Below are positions 8,648 through 19,379 of a DNA stretch of 64,000 nucleotides, one piece after another. This DNA comes from Labyrinthula sp. Ha (Eukaryota; Sar; Bigyra; Labyrinthulida; Labyrinthulaceae), in NCBI GenBank assembly GCA_015227615.1, contig JAALGZ010000008.1, positions 682,001 to 746,000 of the forward strand, in the 5' to 3' direction. The notes under the pieces are model-generated. The model was given only the letters and a program-made list of their open reading frames with translations, did no database searches and was not told the DNA's origin. A program made the translations under genes and the position numbers. Within the stretch, counting starts at the first letter, position 1, and each line of letters starts with the position of its first letter.

Positions 8648-9676
8648 ATGGGAGGTAATGTGTCCACCAACTCAATTTGTGAGTTTCCTTTCACATTTCC
8701 AAGTGATATCAACCAAGAACTCCAAGGAGAAGAAAGGTTTGCTGAAAATGTTTCGGATTTCTGTACAGAGACAATTGCCAATTCCTATGGTGCTCAGTTC
8801 CGAGCTTTTAAAGCTATTTTTCTTTTTTTTCATGTTTTCATATACATTCCCACCCTTATTTCACGAACATATCAACTCAAAAAATATACGGAGTTTGAAA
8901 AGATTAAAATGAGAGACACCTTTCAAGGAAAGATATATTTTTGTTTTTGGATTGAAGTTCTCTCGCAAACGATTCAAGCGTTAGATCCACATGGATTAAA
9001 TGACTTTCTCCCCTTGGAACTCTTCTGGATTCTCTCTGATATTTCTATCGTAGCTCTTCTTATGTTTGGAATACTTGTTATAGATTTTTTAATAACAACT
9101 TCTCAAGTTCGAGTTGAACTTTCTGGAATTTCTCGAAATACTTATTTGAAATTTTTAACGGTTGCAATTATTTTTTACCCAGTGCTTCAAGCAATCGGAT
9201 TTTTCTTCTTAGAGTTACATAACTTAATATTTGGGGTTAGAAAAGTTGTTGAAACAAGTTTGAATCTATTTGTGTTGGTTCTTTCAATTTATCATGAGCA
9301 GAAATTATACAAGACTGTGAATGAAGTGTATAAAGATGAAGAGAAGAAGAAACAGTGGAAAAAAACTATTCATCGAAGGTTCTTAGTGTATAACGGAATG
9401 GTGGCTTTTTGTCTTTTTGCATCTGTTTGCATGACAGCGTATTCTTTATATCAAATATTTGTTAATGAAAACTTAGAGCTTACGTACGATTCAACTGACA
9501 AAGCACTGTATATGCGAATTTTGGTTGCAAGATCTTTTTTTGCTGTCGTGCCTTTGATCGGCTTATTCATGTTCCGGATTAAGAAAGTTCCTTCCAGTCT
9601 TTCTCAAACACAGCTGGAATCAAACTCAAATTTAGAAACTACTCCAGAAAACAAAAACGTGGACATTAGTTTATAG
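8648..9676 (+). CDS. Seven-transmembrane protein of unknown function
   Basis: 342 aa, uninterrupted, starting at the first ATG. Seven hydrophobic segments are visible at about residues 52-72, 94-110, 125-150, 167-190, 200-214, 246-272 and 291-309. The N-terminal ~50 residues precede the first segment and carry two potential glycosylation sites (NVS at 4 and 34) and two cysteines, which suits an extracellular or lumenal N-terminus. The segment 5-6 loop is strongly charged (KDEEKKKQWKKTIHRR), as expected of a cytosolic loop, and the tail is Ser/Asn-rich. The topology recalls GPCR-like or plant THH1/TOM1-like proteins, but no diagnostic motif was seen, so no function is claimed. Confidence 0.75.
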   Translation: MGGNVSTNSICEFPFTFPSDINQELQGEERFAENVSDFCTETIANSYGAQFRAFKAIFLFFHVFIYIPTLISRTYQLKKYTEFEKIKMRDTFQGKIYFCFWIEVLSQTIQALDPHGLNDFLPLELFWILSDISIVALLMFGILVIDFLITTSQVRVELSGISRNTYLKFLTVAIIFYPVLQAIGFFFLELHNLIFGVRKVVETSLNLFVLVLSIYHEQKLYKTVNEVYKDEEKKKQWKKTIHRRFLVYNGMVAFCLFASVCMTAYSLYQIFVNENLELTYDSTDKALYMRILVARSFFAVVPLIGLFMFRIKKVPSSLSQTQLESNSNLETTPENKNVDISL

Positions 9677-9788
9677 TATTTATTTATCCGTTTGAACCTA
9701 ATAGTTAATATATATATCCGTTTATTCCTTTGGTGTTGGAACATATCTGGAAGAAATTTGTCCGTTTAGAGTTCTTATCGAAGAATTT

Positions 9789-10689
9789 ATGGAAAAGTGG
9801 ATAATAGCAGAAAAACTTCCCTCAACGTATTTAAGTATGGGAAAAACTTATTTTGATCCTATTTTAAATAAAATTAGAGAAGAATTTGTTGAGAAGAAGG
9901 AAAAGCCATATATTTTGGGTGTTGGCGCTCCTTATGCGACAGGAAAAACAACTATGTGTAGATATATGAAGGCAAAACTTGTTGATCAAGGATATAAAGT
10001 TGTTACAGTCTCACTAGATGACTTTTACAAAGAAAAAAGCAAACGAATAGCTTTGGCTCAGTCCATTCACCCACTTTTACGTATTCTCTCTTCAATGTTT
10101 AACCCTTTTAGGTACTAGAGGTGTTCCTGGAACACATGATCTAGATCTCTTCAAACACTTTATAGAAACTGCAAAAGAAAAAAAAGGAGAATTGAAGATT
10201 CCTAGCTTCAGCAAAGCACTGGATGATCGTTTAGATGAGACTCAATGGACAAAGATACCCCTTCCAATAGATTTCTTGATCCTCGAAGGTTTCTGTTTGA
10301 AGATTCCCAACATAGAACCGGCTGAAGATTTGCATGTGTGTATGAATGATCTTGAAAGAAACGAAGATCCAACTTGCTCCTGGAGAAACTACGTGGAGAA
10401 GAATGTAAAAATATACAATGAGGTTATTTCTCCTGCTTTGAGCAAGTTTGTATACATGAAAGTAGATGGTTGGGAAGATGTCGTAAAGAATAGGCAGTTG
10501 CAAGAATCAAAACTTAGGGAGAAGACAGGAAGCGAGAAGACAGATGTAATGACAGAGCAGCAAGTTAACAGATTCGTACAGTTTTCCGAGAGACTTGGAA
10601 GGAGAGGACTCAAGTATCTTCCGGCGAAAGCGGATATCCTAATCAAGCTCGACAACTCTCAAACTGTTACACAAGTAATATACAACTAA
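9789..10689 (+). CDS. GLYK: D-glycerate 3-kinase / Tda10-like P-loop kinase
   Basis: Exons 9789-10080 and 10112-10689 flank a 31-nt GT-AG intron (10081-10111). The spliced product is 289 aa. It has the P-loop GVGAPYATGKT (44-54), the SLDDFYK block, then HPLLRTRGVPGTHDLDLF, which becomes continuous only after splicing and is the hallmark of plant GLYK and yeast Tda10. ILEGFC, ALSKFVYMKVDGW and MTEQQVNRFVQFSERL also fit. GLYK phosphorylates D-glycerate to 3-phosphoglycerate (photorespiration in plants; the role of Tda10 is less clear). No organelle targeting peptide is evident, so a cytosolic location is inferred. It converges on the next gene with only 13 bp between stops. Confidence 0.88.
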
Positions 10690-10702
10690 ACTCACACGAA
10701 TA

Positions 10703-11563
10703 TCAATCTAATGGAAAACTTCGAAACTTCTTGCGCTTCACAATATCTTTTCTTGGATTGGTGACATCAATTAATACTTTTGCCTCTACCTGGATCTCCG
10801 TTTTCGACTGGTCATATTCTTCTTGGAATTGTGACAGAAAATCTTCAACTTTCACGATCATCTTACCCGGTGCAAATTTACTGTCTGGACCACCATCACC
10901 CAACACTGGTAGACCAACAAAACCTTTGGCAACAAGATCAAAGCGTTTTCCTCCACCTGCTTCTGAGTAGTTAATGCTGTAACTTGGATTGACATAACTC
11001 ATCGGTAGCTGATTTTGAATTAGTATGCCTATAAAGCTGCTTACAGAAAAGAAACTAGAGATAATCACTTTGAAAAAGTTCATCTCATGCTCCTTTATCG
11101 AATCAAGCATCCCTACTTCTGCAAGAACAGTGAGAAACATATCATCAATGTCCGCAACTGTATACTCCGAAAGAAGTTTAGATTCTCTTTCGAAGCATTG
11201 GCGCAGAGTAAACGTGTAGCTACGATCTTTCGTTGATAGATTGTACAAAATATTGTCAACATTTCTTCTAAAATCGGATAAAGTCTCCTTCGAAAGATCT
11301 TGAAGAGAACTCTTACGTGAAACGGGAAACGTAAAGGTTGAAGTAAAGGGTAAATTCTTCTGCAGGTGTTTTGGTAACAGGGACTCCAAGTTATTCTCCA
11401 GGGATTTCCTATGTCTTTTTCTTATAAATACGAAAGAAAGAGCCGAGGCAACAAGAAAAGTAAGCATGATGAGTATAATCTTGGTCTTGTCTATATTTTG
11501 TGTCAATATATATTGGATGAAAGAAGTTAATTTAGAACTTATATCGAGGCGCGTATTTTCCAT
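10703..11563 (-). CDS. Membrane-anchored protein of unknown function
   Basis: 286 aa, single exon. A clear membrane segment at ~28-47 (IILIMLTFLVASALSFVFI) is followed at once by basic residues (RKRHRK), predicting a signal-anchor with most of the chain cytosolic. A second, weaker hydrophobic stretch lies near 163-183 (IISSFFSVSSFIGILIQNQL). The C-terminal part has a Gly-rich piece (EAGGGKRFDLVAKGFVGLPVLGDGG) and a basic tail. I do not recognise the family. The gene is supported by its length, its clean frame and tight packing against GLYK. Confidence 0.65.
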   Translation of the reverse strand: MENTRLDISSKLTSFIQYILTQNIDKTKIILIMLTFLVASALSFVFIRKRHRKSLENNLESLLPKHLQKNLPFTSTFTFPVSRKSSLQDLSKETLSDFRRNVDNILYNLSTKDRSYTFTLRQCFERESKLLSEYTVADIDDMFLTVLAEVGMLDSIKEHEMNFFKVIISSFFSVSSFIGILIQNQLPMSYVNPSYSINYSEAGGGKRFDLVAKGFVGLPVLGDGGPDSKFAPGKMIVKVEDFLSQFQEEYDQSKTEIQVEAKVLIDVTNPRKDIVKRKKFRSFPLD

Positions 11564-11924
11564 GTGTCGTTGGAGGATTTCTTAGGACAACAATTTGTTC
11601 AATTTTGGGCAATTAATAAGATCTAATGACGTGGTCAACAGAAACATAGTAATACGTAAATAAAACTCTATACTGGTTCCTTTAACACTTTAAGAAAAGA
11701 GAAACCAGGGAGGTAAGCTATGCTTCATATTGATAAAGAGTTTATTCAAAAATAGTGCAGGTAAAGTTTGAACTAGAGCATATAGATATATTTTACATTG
11801 GTGTAACAACACAAGGATTGGCCTCAAAGAGGAAGCTGATAGAACTACTGACCAGCAAGAAAACAACTTGAAAAGATTTTTTTCATGAGGTATATTCTCA
11901 GATACTACCAAATGAAACTTTATG
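11564..11924. other. Intergenic, nothing recognised
   Basis: 361 bp between the upstream side of the membrane-anchored gene and the 3' side of the first Zn2Cys6 gene. A minus-strand open frame overlapping it (11690-11989) is in a frame unrelated to either gene and shows no domain. Confidence 0.4.
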
Positions 11925-12995
11925 CTAGAATGGGACAAAATGAACAGTATGCTCTGAACTATATCCACTGAAGCTACCTGTTTCCGCAACTAAGGAAAAC
12001 ACTTGAAATTTTCTCCATCCATTCCGAGTTTGTAACTCAAGAACTACATTATTGCAAAGATCTACTTCAATAGGCATGGTCAATCCTTGTTTATCTTCAA
12101 AGTACTGCTGGGCTTTAAGTGCAAAGACTCCGATGTATTTCAACAGTCCTTCTTCAGAACTAAGAAGTGATATAATGTTACTGCCGACTGGAAGAATTCC
12201 ATTTACACTTTGTTCAAAAAAAATATTTAAGTTCTCACTGGAGTATCCAAAAGTAGATTCAAATCGATTGTTCACCTCGTATTTTCTTTCATGAAACCAT
12301 TTGTTCGCAGTATCATTTCCTTTACAAATCTGTCTAAAACTTGGATAATAATCAGCCGCATCTAAAAGAAAGGGAGTATTTCCTCGGTTAGACAAGTTAG
12401 AATTAATTTTTTTTGTATCTTCAAGTCTGTTGTCAAGATAGAACTGCCTCTGCAAAGTTTCCAAAACTCCAGAATATGTCAATCCTTTTCCTGTTACGAT
12501 TTCAGTAAATTTATCTACTGCATGAGTAAAGGTTCCATCGTGTTTTACTCTGTAATCCAAATGGTTTCCTAATTGATAAAGCATTCCTGCACAAAAAACG
12601 GGTGTAAAATCATAGCAGGGAACAAAAGAGAGAGCTTCAAAATTCTTGGATACTTGTTGACTGAAGAACTCAAGCATTTTCCAGGCTAAGTGCTCTTTGC
12701 GAAAAATTTGAAGATTCAAAGAAGAAAGAACAGGTTCATGAGAACTAAAAGAAGGAAACAGGTTCTTGATCATATCCTTCTCTGTTTTAGTAAACTTGTT
12801 TGATACAACCTTTTTATGCAAAACTGCTTTTCTTCCACGCTTTCTCGCTGGTTCATAGAAGCAACTTTGACCTAAGGAGAAGCATCGTGTACAAAATGGT
12901 TTTAAACTATCACACTTTTTCTTCTTCTTTCTGCAATTGGAACACGCTTGCTGTAATTTTGGACCATACAAACCTTCTTTACTCCTACACTCCAT
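11925..12995 (-). CDS. Zn2Cys6 + PAS-like transcription factor, paralogue A
   Basis: 356 aa, single exon. The N-terminus is a canonical Zn(II)2Cys6 binuclear cluster with Cys at 18, 21, 28, 35, 38 and 45 (C-x2-C-x6-C-x6-C-x2-C-x6-C), followed by the basic linker RKRGRKAVLH expected to contact DNA. The C-terminal ~110 residues (FESTFGYSSENL, NGILPVGSNIISLL, WRKFQVFSL) look like a PAS-type sensor, an arrangement recalling fungal ERT1/RDS2/AcuK regulators. A middle region (HLAWKMLEFFSQQVSKNFEA, KHDGTFTHAVDKFTEIVT, GLTYSGVLETLQRQF) is strongly shared with paralogues B and C. A and B share AAGAACCAATGG at the start codon. The ligand and target genes are unknown. Confidence 0.85.
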   Translation of the reverse strand: MECRSKEGLYGPKLQQACSNCRKKKKKCDSLKPFCTRCFSLGQSCFYEPARKRGRKAVLHKKVVSNKFTKTEKDMIKNLFPSFSSHEPVLSSLNLQIFRKEHLAWKMLEFFSQQVSKNFEALSFVPCYDFTPVFCAGMLYQLGNHLDYRVKHDGTFTHAVDKFTEIVTGKGLTYSGVLETLQRQFYLDNRLEDTKKINSNLSNRGNTPFLLDAADYYPSFRQICKGNDTANKWFHERKYEVNNRFESTFGYSSENLNIFFEQSVNGILPVGSNIISLLSSEEGLLKYIGVFALKAQQYFEDKQGLTMPIEVDLCNNVVLELQTRNGWRKFQVFSLVAETGSFSGYSSEHTVHFVPF

Positions 12996-13600
12996 TGGTT
13001 CTTTTAAACTCTAGCAAAGTTGTTTCTATTTTTTATCTCTTTACAGTTATTGTTAATTGTAGAACAGAAATTTATGTTTAAATTAGTTATACCGATATTT
13101 CTTGAACTGGTCGGATGTCCTATTGTGATGGCTTTCGATTTGTCACTTATTCAAATAATTGCATCCGATTTTTTGCTATGGTCTTTAAAAATACAGTATG
13201 TCACTTTAACGGTAAGTTAGTAAGTTACCAATAATAACTCGTCTGGTTTTTTCTTAATGACGTCAGCATAGTTGCAATTTACAACAAGGAGTTTTAAACA
13301 ATTCTACTTTCTTACAAGAGTTACTATATAAGCGAATTATTTTCGATCTATATTCTAGTCGTGTCCAAAATAACTGGGGAAACTAAAAGCACAAGCTAAT
13401 CGAAGAAGAAAGCGACCCAAGTTGAAGTTTAGTACTCTTTACTTGGTTAAAATAACCCCCTTGAGTAAACCAAAGGCATTTGTATATTTGTGGTCGAAAT
13501 TCTACTTGTTCTAGGACATATGCTGCTATTGAGAAGCAAAAACCTGCCCAGAAAGAATGAACTTTCCTGTATACTACAATTAAATATACCTCCCACTCGG

Positions 13601-13833
13601 GGGTCGGATCTTAATTATTGATAATTTATCAACAAGTTTCTTGCCCTTATTTTTCTGATTTAAAATCAGTAATATTAACAAAAGCCTCTTGATGGATTGT
13701 TGATAATCAATTGAAAATCAGAATGAAATAAGAGTCATTTTGTAAAAAATCAAAATTCCAATTCTTTTATTGATATTCAGAAACGAAACAATTATCAAAT
13801 AATTATTGAAAAATCATATCGAATCCAACACCT
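13601..13833. repeat. Foldback (MITE-like) repeat, short copy
   Basis: Starts GGGTCGGATCTTAATTATTG and ends with a degraded inverse of it (ATCGAATCCAACACC), followed by TA. At about 233 bp it is half the length of its relatives and looks internally deleted. It contains the family's TTGATAATTTATCAA-like motifs and the inward TTGCCCTTATTTTTCTGAT block. Confidence 0.7.
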
Positions 13834-16812
13834 AGTGCTCACATACATGTGAAACAACAATGAAAAAGGTGTCTTCTTCTCCGTTTCTTATCTTTTTGGC
13901 ATAAGTCTCGCTTTTTCCATGCATTTCTCGTGAACTATGAAAAATCTTATGTCAGAAGCTGTGCATGTGCAGGGCATTTTGTTTTTTCATGATCAATATC
14001 TGGTAGGTTGAAAGGTCATACATACTTGAGAGTGCAGAAAGTACAGTTCCCGGAGGTCTTCAGAGATGGTACCTAGCAACGCTTCTCCCTACAAAAACAT
14101 AGACACAGATGTGTGTCCATCTGAAAAGAAGACAGAATTCTTTAAATGAGCTGCTCGGTAAGTGGTAGTCTCTACTTCGTGTCATGTCCAAAAAAAGTAG
14201 GATTTGAATTTATCGAGAGTTTCAAGAAGATAGTTTGATTTCTACCAGTTTTTTTTTTGCTGTACCTACTCTGATATAAGATTGTTTAAGGTTTCCTACA
14301 GATGCTAAGGGCTCCTTACATAAAATAGGCTCTTCCTAAGTAGGTTTTTATGTACTGTCATAGGTTACACTTAACCATTCACAAATCTTTCTAAAAAAAC
14401 ACGTTTAGTTTAGCAACGAATTAACTGGTGTATATTGGCTACCGACTGTTGGATATGACATTCTTAACATTTCTGAGGAGAATTAAAAAAGTGTTATTGA
14501 TTTAACTCAGAGAGTTAATCCCTAGAGACTTGGTAGCTGCTGGATAATATGTTTATGAAAGGTTGAACGAGCAACATATTTAGCCACCTGAAGACTCTTG
14601 TAGAACGGTGCGATGATTCTAACCATAGAATATTACTTTGAACAAAAGTTTCCTGTACACATCTCAGCGTGCAGCGCAAATTCTTAGCTGAGATTGGTGT
14701 AAAAGACAGGTATGCCCTTTAGGATAACCAAGCTACAGGTGTGCACAAAAAGCAGCTGTTTTCCTTTACATATGCTTAGCAAGGAACACGATTTAAGATA
14801 TCGCGTTAACATTCCATTGACACAATAAGACAAGGACTCTCATTGCTAAAGTTGTTTAGATTAGCTTATGGCCAAAGCTCTTTCGATAATACAGGTGTAT
14901 TTCCATAGTAACAGTTTAGACGGCCGACTGCTCTAAAGGGTTACAATTTGAATTAATTTCTGGTAATAGGCTCCCCAGTTGAACATTCATCTATTTCATA
15001 GGTACTGCCATTATAATTAGAGAACGGAGACCAGTGTCCAGCTGATGCTTACATCAGGCTATAATCTCAAAAAAAAACTCACCTGGAAATCCTTTTTTGA
15101 ATGTAACTTAGGATTTATATTTTACTTACTGCATTATCACAATTTGTTGTGTACGTAATGTACTGCTAAATGCATAAACTATGGAGAGAGAGACTAAGCA
15201 GTGCCTAATGAACAAGTGCTTTCAGGAGAAATAGAGTGAGCAATAGAATTTTTGATTCACATGATACTTTAAAGAGATAAAAATTTTCTGTGGTCTTCCT
15301 CCTAGAAATAATATTAATACGGATTAGGCGAACAATATAAACTTCTCCTGAGTTGATATCAGTAAATACACTATAGAAAACAGTAGATCCACTATTATTG
15401 GTTGATAGAGACAAATGTTGTTTTTTCAAAAATACCTCAAACGTAATAACAAATGCTTTGAGATGAATTCTACCCCCAGTAAGTTCAGATGGGACAACAA
15501 TATACCCTTCTGCCATCTTTAAAATAATGCCTTAAATAAATCCATAATGTGTTGCCGGAACTTTGCATTAGATTGTAGATAGAATAGAAGTAGATCAAAC
15601 CCTTCTATTCATTGTACTGTCCTATGTAATTAGTATCGATCACACCTGCCAGAGAGAAGCTTTATTTAGAAAAGCAGCAAAATTCAAGATTATATGGACA
15701 GTCTGAGCTAAATTTTCATAAATGGAAAGGATTAAGCTTCTAACTTTTTTTTTTAATTATTTCCTTGCAAAATTCAGCAAAATTGACCTCTCATATACAG
15801 GCTTAGCATCGAAGAACCCGTTTTATGTAACATTATAACATATAAAGTGGTCTTCAGAGGTTTCATTTTGACTTCTTTGCTGGGGTTTAGATTATACAGA
15901 GACCATAATTATATCTGCTGTAGTTTTATTTGGGCATTAGTTTGATATTGTTACATGTCGACATTGCACTATAGGATACCAAACTTGTAGCTTATCACAA
16001 TATAAAAACTAAGCTAGAGCTCTTGATATGCCTTCCCGCGATGATATACTTTGCCAGATGCAGTCTGGCCAAAGATGTTTTCAAGACAAAATTATTGATC
16101 TACTTAGTTCATTGAATAGGCTCATGATAGCAGAACTACTAATTGTAGAAATTTCTGTACAACAGTTGGCTCTCTAGTACTTAAACGTTCATAAAATCGG
16201 CTCTTAACATTTAGGTTGTTTGATATTGTAACTAGCTCTAATATTGCTTAAGATTTTGTTTCCATGTCGAATATTCGACTTAAGATCTGGATCTGTTTAA
16301 CCTTAATTCCTTTAATAAAGAACTAATTTTTCTTAATTTTAATTATAAGCAATATCGAGCACTCCATCAATCCTTATTCTTCATTCATTCCATGGACATG
16401 TTGTTATTTCTTATTCAGATTGACCAAAATATTAAGATTCTGTCTAAACAAATCTATATCTTACGTGATTTATTTTCCTGAAGTTTGGAGAGAGACGGTT
16501 TTCCTGATTTTATTTGCCTGATAAAAATCCCAAAATACCGAATTCAATACATAGGCAAAATCTACTCGGAACTCAGGACAAAATTATGGGCGTTCAGAAA
16601 AATACATAATGAAGAATAACTATTGAAAAAAGAAATACCAAAGAAAGTAACCCGGGAGTGCAGGTTACAGATGTTTAAGCACCGATTGAAAATTCAACGC
16701 TGGGAAATTGGATCTCAGTTAGTTATTCTAAATCCGAAGAAAAATTAGCGGTGGCAAACAAGGTCTCTAGAGGTGTACATAAATGAAGTGTTCGTGCTTC
16801 TCGCGTAGACAA

Positions 16813-17274
16813 CGGATCTGGTAAGATTTATAAATAATTAATTTTGAATTTTGTTGATTCTGATTATCAATAAGAGAAATAGGATTTTGATTCTTCTCAA
16901 ACGATTTTGCTTTTATTCTGATTATTAATTGATTGTAAATAACAAATTGGGCCGCACGAGCTTCGGCCAACGGGCCAAGAGCATAAATTTCATTTCGCTA
17001 CCGTATGAAATTCTTCAACATACGGGGTAAATGTCCATACTATATTATAGTACTGGGCAATATGGCTATTTTGTATGGATTTTCAAACAGTGCATAAAGA
17101 AAATATATGCTCTTGGGTCGCTTGACTCAAGGTGATATGACCCAATTCATTATTGATAGTCAATTATTTTTCAATAATATACCAAAATAATTTGGGAATT
17201 ATCAAAATTAATCAAAATAAAAGATAAGGGCAAAATTCTTATTGGTAAGTTATCAACAAACCAAACTGGACCCA
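16813..17274. repeat. Foldback (MITE-like) repeat
   Basis: Full-length copy with a decayed left end and a good right end (TATCAACAAACCAAACTGGACCCA, followed by TA). Internal family landmarks are TTGGGCC next to the left arm, ACCGTATGAAA and GGGTAAATG in the middle, and TGACCCAATTC entering the right arm. Confidence 0.7.
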
Positions 17275-17507
17275 TAGTCATAAATCGAGAAAAGTAATTC
17301 TCAGTATTAAGAAAACCTTACTGCGCATGAAGTTCCACTCTTATAAACATCAGCGCAATTATTGATTTTCCGTTTACAAAACGATAGTAAAATGAAAAGG
17401 CAACCACAACAAAACCTTTACATATACACCCTAATAGAGTAAACACTAAAATGATCTTAAAAGCAAAACTGTACAAAATTACTTTTTCATTGTGCAAAAA
17501 CAACAAA

Positions 17508-18599
17508 CTAAAACTTTTCTATTGTTCTCTCCAAAGGTATAAAATGCATCCTATTCTCACACACATACTCGCTGAAGCTCCCACTTTCATATGTAAGTGT
17601 AAACACCTGAAACTTTCTCCATCCGCTTCTAGTATGTAGATCAACAACCAAACTATTACATAGCTCTATTTCCCCAGGCATTGTCAACATTTCATTCGGC
17701 TTGCAACTATGCTGTGCCACAACTGCATACATACTGACATATTTCATCAATGCTCCTTCAGATCCCAGTAGAGATATTACGTTGCTTCCAGCTGGAAGCA
17801 CTCCAGTAACACTTTGCTCAAAAATAAAACTTAAATGTTCACTAGAATATCCAAACATAGCTTCAAACTGTGAATTCACCTCGTATTCTTTATTTAGAGA
17901 AACTTTTTTCTCATTGTCAATTCCTACACTGACTTCTTTAAAACTAGGATATTTCCCAGTTGCATCCGTAAAAAAATAACTTTTGCTCAAATATGATAAA
18001 TTAGGCGCAAGTTTCTCTGTTTGTTCTAGTTGATCATGAAGATTAAATTGTCTTTCTAAAGTCTTCAGAACTCCAGAATAAGTCAATCCCTTCTCTGTGA
18101 CAATTTCAGTAAATCGATCAACTGCATGAGAAAAAGTTCCATCATGTTTTGCTCTATATTCCAAATGGTTTCCTAGCTCGTAGATCATGCCTGCGTAAAA
18201 TAAAGAACTGATATCACTGCAAGGAACAAGAGAAAGGGCTTCAAAATTTTTTGAAACTTCTTGACTGAAAAAATCAAGCAGCTTCCAAGCCAAATGTTCT
18301 TTTCCAAAAATCTGTAAACTACATGAGGATAAAATAGGTTCTGGGGTGTTAACTGAGAGAAATAGGCTTTTTATCATATCTGTTTCTGTTCTTGTAAACT
18401 TGTTTTTTACAACGTTCTCCATTTGTCTAGACTTTCTTCCTCGCTTCTTTGCAGGTTCATAGAAGCAGCTTTGACCAAGCGAGATACACCGTGTGCAAAT
18501 AGGTTTCTTACTATCACATTTTCTTTTCTTTTTTCTACAGCTGGAGCAGGCTTGCTGCAGTTTTGGACAATAAGACGTTTCACTTGTTTTGGTTTCCAT
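17508..18599 (-). CDS. Zn2Cys6 + PAS-like transcription factor, paralogue B
   Basis: 363 aa, single exon, same plan as A: Cys at 18, 21, 28, 35, 38 and 45 (ACSSCRKKKRKCDS), a basic KKRGRKSRQ linker, the shared middle region (EHLAWKLLDFFSQEVSKNFEA; KHDGTFSHAVDRFTEIVTEK), and a PAS-like C-terminus (FEAMFGYSSEHLSFIFEQS, GVLPAGSNVISLLGSEGALM, GWRKFQVFTLTYESGSFSEY). Slightly closer to C than to A in the PAS region (FEAMFGYSSEHL, CENR.HF.PLE). Its upstream DNA shares a block with that of C, including four CGG/CCG triplets. Probably a DNA-binding regulator arisen by tandem duplication; the target is unknown. Confidence 0.86.
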   Translation of the reverse strand: METKTSETSYCPKLQQACSSCRKKKRKCDSKKPICTRCISLGQSCFYEPAKKRGRKSRQMENVVKNKFTRTETDMIKSLFLSVNTPEPILSSCSLQIFGKEHLAWKLLDFFSQEVSKNFEALSLVPCSDISSLFYAGMIYELGNHLEYRAKHDGTFSHAVDRFTEIVTEKGLTYSGVLKTLERQFNLHDQLEQTEKLAPNLSYLSKSYFFTDATGKYPSFKEVSVGIDNEKKVSLNKEYEVNSQFEAMFGYSSEHLSFIFEQSVTGVLPAGSNVISLLGSEGALMKYVSMYAVVAQHSCKPNEMLTMPGEIELCNSLVVDLHTRSGWRKFQVFTLTYESGSFSEYVCENRMHFIPLERTIEKF

Positions 18600-18823
18600 T
18601 GGTTCTTGTGACAGTTGGAAGCTTATTCTTGCTTTTTGTCCAGCTGAAGTTTCTTGTAATTATTAGTCTAGTTGGATTTAGTCGCTTAGTTATATTTTGA
18701 ATCGTCTGTGGGTGCTATTCTAGTAACTATGAAGATTCGTTGTATTAACTTCTTGTCTTTTTCATCAAAGTAAAAGCACTGTATTCTGGCTAGTAATGTT
18801 ATATTGACTACTACATTTTGGTT

Positions 18824-18883
18824 CGGAGCAACTTCGGAGAAATGGATTTTGTCAAGCTCCGAGAAAAAGCACACAATGTTCCG
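18824..18883 (-). promoter_or_regulatory. CGG/CCG triplet cluster upstream of paralogue B
   Basis: CGG at 18824-18826 and 18835-18837 (direct repeat, 8-bp gap) and CCG at 18859-18861 and 18881-18883, about 225-285 bp upstream of the start codon. Zn2Cys6 proteins are known to bind paired CGG triplets in direct, inverted or everted arrangement. The same four triplets with almost the same spacing lie upstream of paralogue C, so self- or cross-regulation of the array is a reasonable inference. An alternative is shared ancestry of the duplicated block without function. Confidence 0.45.
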
Positions 18884-19379
18884 AATTCCAAAATAGTTAT
18901 CCATACTCTCTGTCACCTGATTTACCTGGATTGTTTGAATCTTTGAGGTTTCAAGTCACCTGATACTTCATTTTTTCAATGTTTTGTTACAACAAAGACA
19001 AGAGAGGCTCTCTCCCACAGTGAATGTAGCCAATCTTGACTCAAAGTGAATCTACGGGACAAAATTAAGTTAATTTTCTTCTAGGGTTGTTGCTGTTTGG
19101 GTTATTAGAACTTGAATAAACCTTCAGGCAGTTTATGCAATTCAAGCTTGTTTTTTCTATGCCATTTAGAACAGCAGATTAAAATCAAGACTCGTTTGAA
19201 AGAAAACAGTTCATAGCGGCATTACCATAATGTTTGTTAAAAAAAAACAAATAACGCTGTAGGAAGTGCTACTCCTTGTCGGCACATTGAATAAAAGCTT
19301 TTGTTTTTCTTCAGCAAGAAGTCCTTTTGTAAATTTTCTTAATTTGTGCCTGCTAAAATAGCAGGGGTGCAATCAGATA

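Larger units (their letters stand above)
12996..17507. other. Spacer between paralogues A and B
   Basis: 4.5 kb without a supported gene. It contains two foldback repeats (13601-13833 and about 16813-17274). Upstream of gene A, CGGAT (13114-13118) faces ATCCG in inverse orientation (near 13162-13167), a weak echo of the triplets upstream of B and C. A 103-codon minus-strand frame at 15205-15516 starts with ATG, but I see no domain and do not call it a gene. The rest is AT-rich without recognisable structure. Confidence 0.5.

Noticed and set aside
15205-15516. 103-codon minus-strand ORF
   Set aside because: It starts with ATG but has no recognisable domain, neighbour logic or compositional signal that would separate it from chance.
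18686-18916. 76-codon ORF upstream of paralogue B as a small gene
   Set aside because: The corresponding sequence upstream of paralogue C does not keep an open frame, and the differences fall at all codon positions. A regulatory block explains the conservation at least as well.
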